A DNA stretch of 13,540 bases, taken from contig CAYZGR010000074.1 of NCBI GenBank assembly GCA_964478125.1, positions 1-13,540 on the forward strand. Direction: 5' to 3'. The notes beneath the pieces are model-generated. The model made no database searches, was not told the origin of the DNA, and saw only the letters and a list, made by a program, of their open reading frames with translations. Positions 13,280-13,540 of the stretch are shown here, in pieces. Position 1 is the stretch's first letter. Each line of letters begins with the position of its first letter. The translations under genes were made by a program, and so were the position numbers. The stretch comes from FW021-bin31 sp964478125 (lineage in GTDB: Bacteria; Bacteroidota; Bacteroidia; Chitinophagales; Chitinophagaceae).

Positions 13280-13540
13280 GTTGTGAATTGCTTTCAAAAA
13301 TTTTGTAGCTTAGCTCTTTAACAACTTTAGCTTGCATGGATAGCGGTTATTTCGTGTTGTGAATTGCTTTCAAAAATTTTGTAGCTTAGCTCTTTAACAA
13401 CTCTGTTTTTACAACTCCGGTTCCTTCACTGTTGTGAATTGCTTTCAAAAATTTTGTAGCTTAGCTCTTTAACAACTCCTTCTTTGTCGCTCCGGGGTCA
13501 AGCCATGTTGTGAATTGCTTTCAAAAATTTTGTAGCTTAG
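13280..13540 (+). CRISPR. Start of a CRISPR array, probably type II-C, cut by the window edge
   Basis: Three complete repeats (13280-13325, 13356-13401, 13431-13476) are identical over 46 bp, and a fourth (13507-13540) is cut after 34 bp. The three spacers between them are 30, 29 and 30 bp (13326-13355, 13402-13430, 13477-13506) and are unrelated to one another. The repeat begins GTTGTGAATTGCTTTC and ends CTTTAACAAC. Its termini GTTGT and ACAAC are inverted repeats, and an inner CAAAAATTTTG is also palindromic around one base. A length of 46-47 bp with 30-bp spacers and a GTTGTG...TTGCTTTCAAA start resembles Bacteroidota type II-C (Cas9) arrays as I remember them, for example that of Bacteroides fragilis. 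By that likeness the array is transcribed on the plus strand. No cas gene or clear leader is in the window. Only 41 bp separate repeat 1 from the yrdC start codon. Confidence 0.95.

Noticed and set aside
13411..13418. ACAACTCC inside spacer 2, matching the end of repeat 3 plus the start of spacer 3, considered as a partial repeat or rearrangement
   Set aside because: Only eight bases match and spacer 2 has nearly the same length as the others, so chance is sufficient.

Overview
The window looks like a chromosomal segment from a member of the Bacteroidota, probably a Chitinophagaceae-like relative. The lineage call rests on three things. Perfect TAnnTTTG boxes, the Bacteroidota-type -7 promoter element, lie just upstream of five separate transcription starts. 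Convincing Shine-Dalgarno sequences are lacking. Typical Bacteroidota families are present, such as a secreted CarboxypepD_reg-like protein and a zinc-dependent PLC/S1-P1-like protein. Genus-level placement is inference.

Layout from left to right: (1) 1-495, the 3' part of a fumarylacetoacetate-hydrolase-family enzyme. (2) 616-1041, a small coiled-coil lipoprotein, convergent with a minus-strand pair, ychF then a dienelactone-hydrolase-family gene (1049-2913). (3) 3109-3450, an AhpD-like carboxymuconolactone decarboxylase-family protein. (4) 3577-5145 (-), a 522-residue helical, TPR-like protein of unknown function, divergent from (5) the leucine operon leuC-leuD-[methyltransferase]-leuA with leuB after leuD (order leuC, leuD, leuB, methyltransferase, leuA; 5293-10719), which has its own promoter and ends in a good intrinsic terminator. 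(6) A secreted CarboxypepD_reg-like protein (-) and a secreted zinc hydrolase (+), fired from two back-to-back promoters. (7) A TsaC/YrdC-type t6A enzyme (-). (8) The first repeats of a CRISPR array running off the right edge (13280-13540).

How the genes work together: LeuA condenses 2-oxoisovalerate with acetyl-CoA, LeuC/LeuD isomerise 2-isopropylmalate to 3-isopropylmalate, and LeuB oxidises it towards 2-oxoisocaproate, so every leucine-specific step before the final transamination is in one transcription unit. A complete SAM-dependent methyltransferase resembling trans-aconitate methyltransferase (Tam) sits inside the operon between leuB and leuA. Pathway intermediates chemically resemble Tam substrates, and yeast Tmt1 methylates 3-isopropylmalate, so this is the best candidate here for an unrecognised function.

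The CRISPR array has three complete identical 46-bp repeats plus a truncated fourth, with 29-30-bp spacers. Repeat length and sequence resemble Bacteroidota type II-C (Cas9) arrays. No cas gene is visible, so the type is inferred. Apart from these two items the region is mostly ordinary housekeeping.
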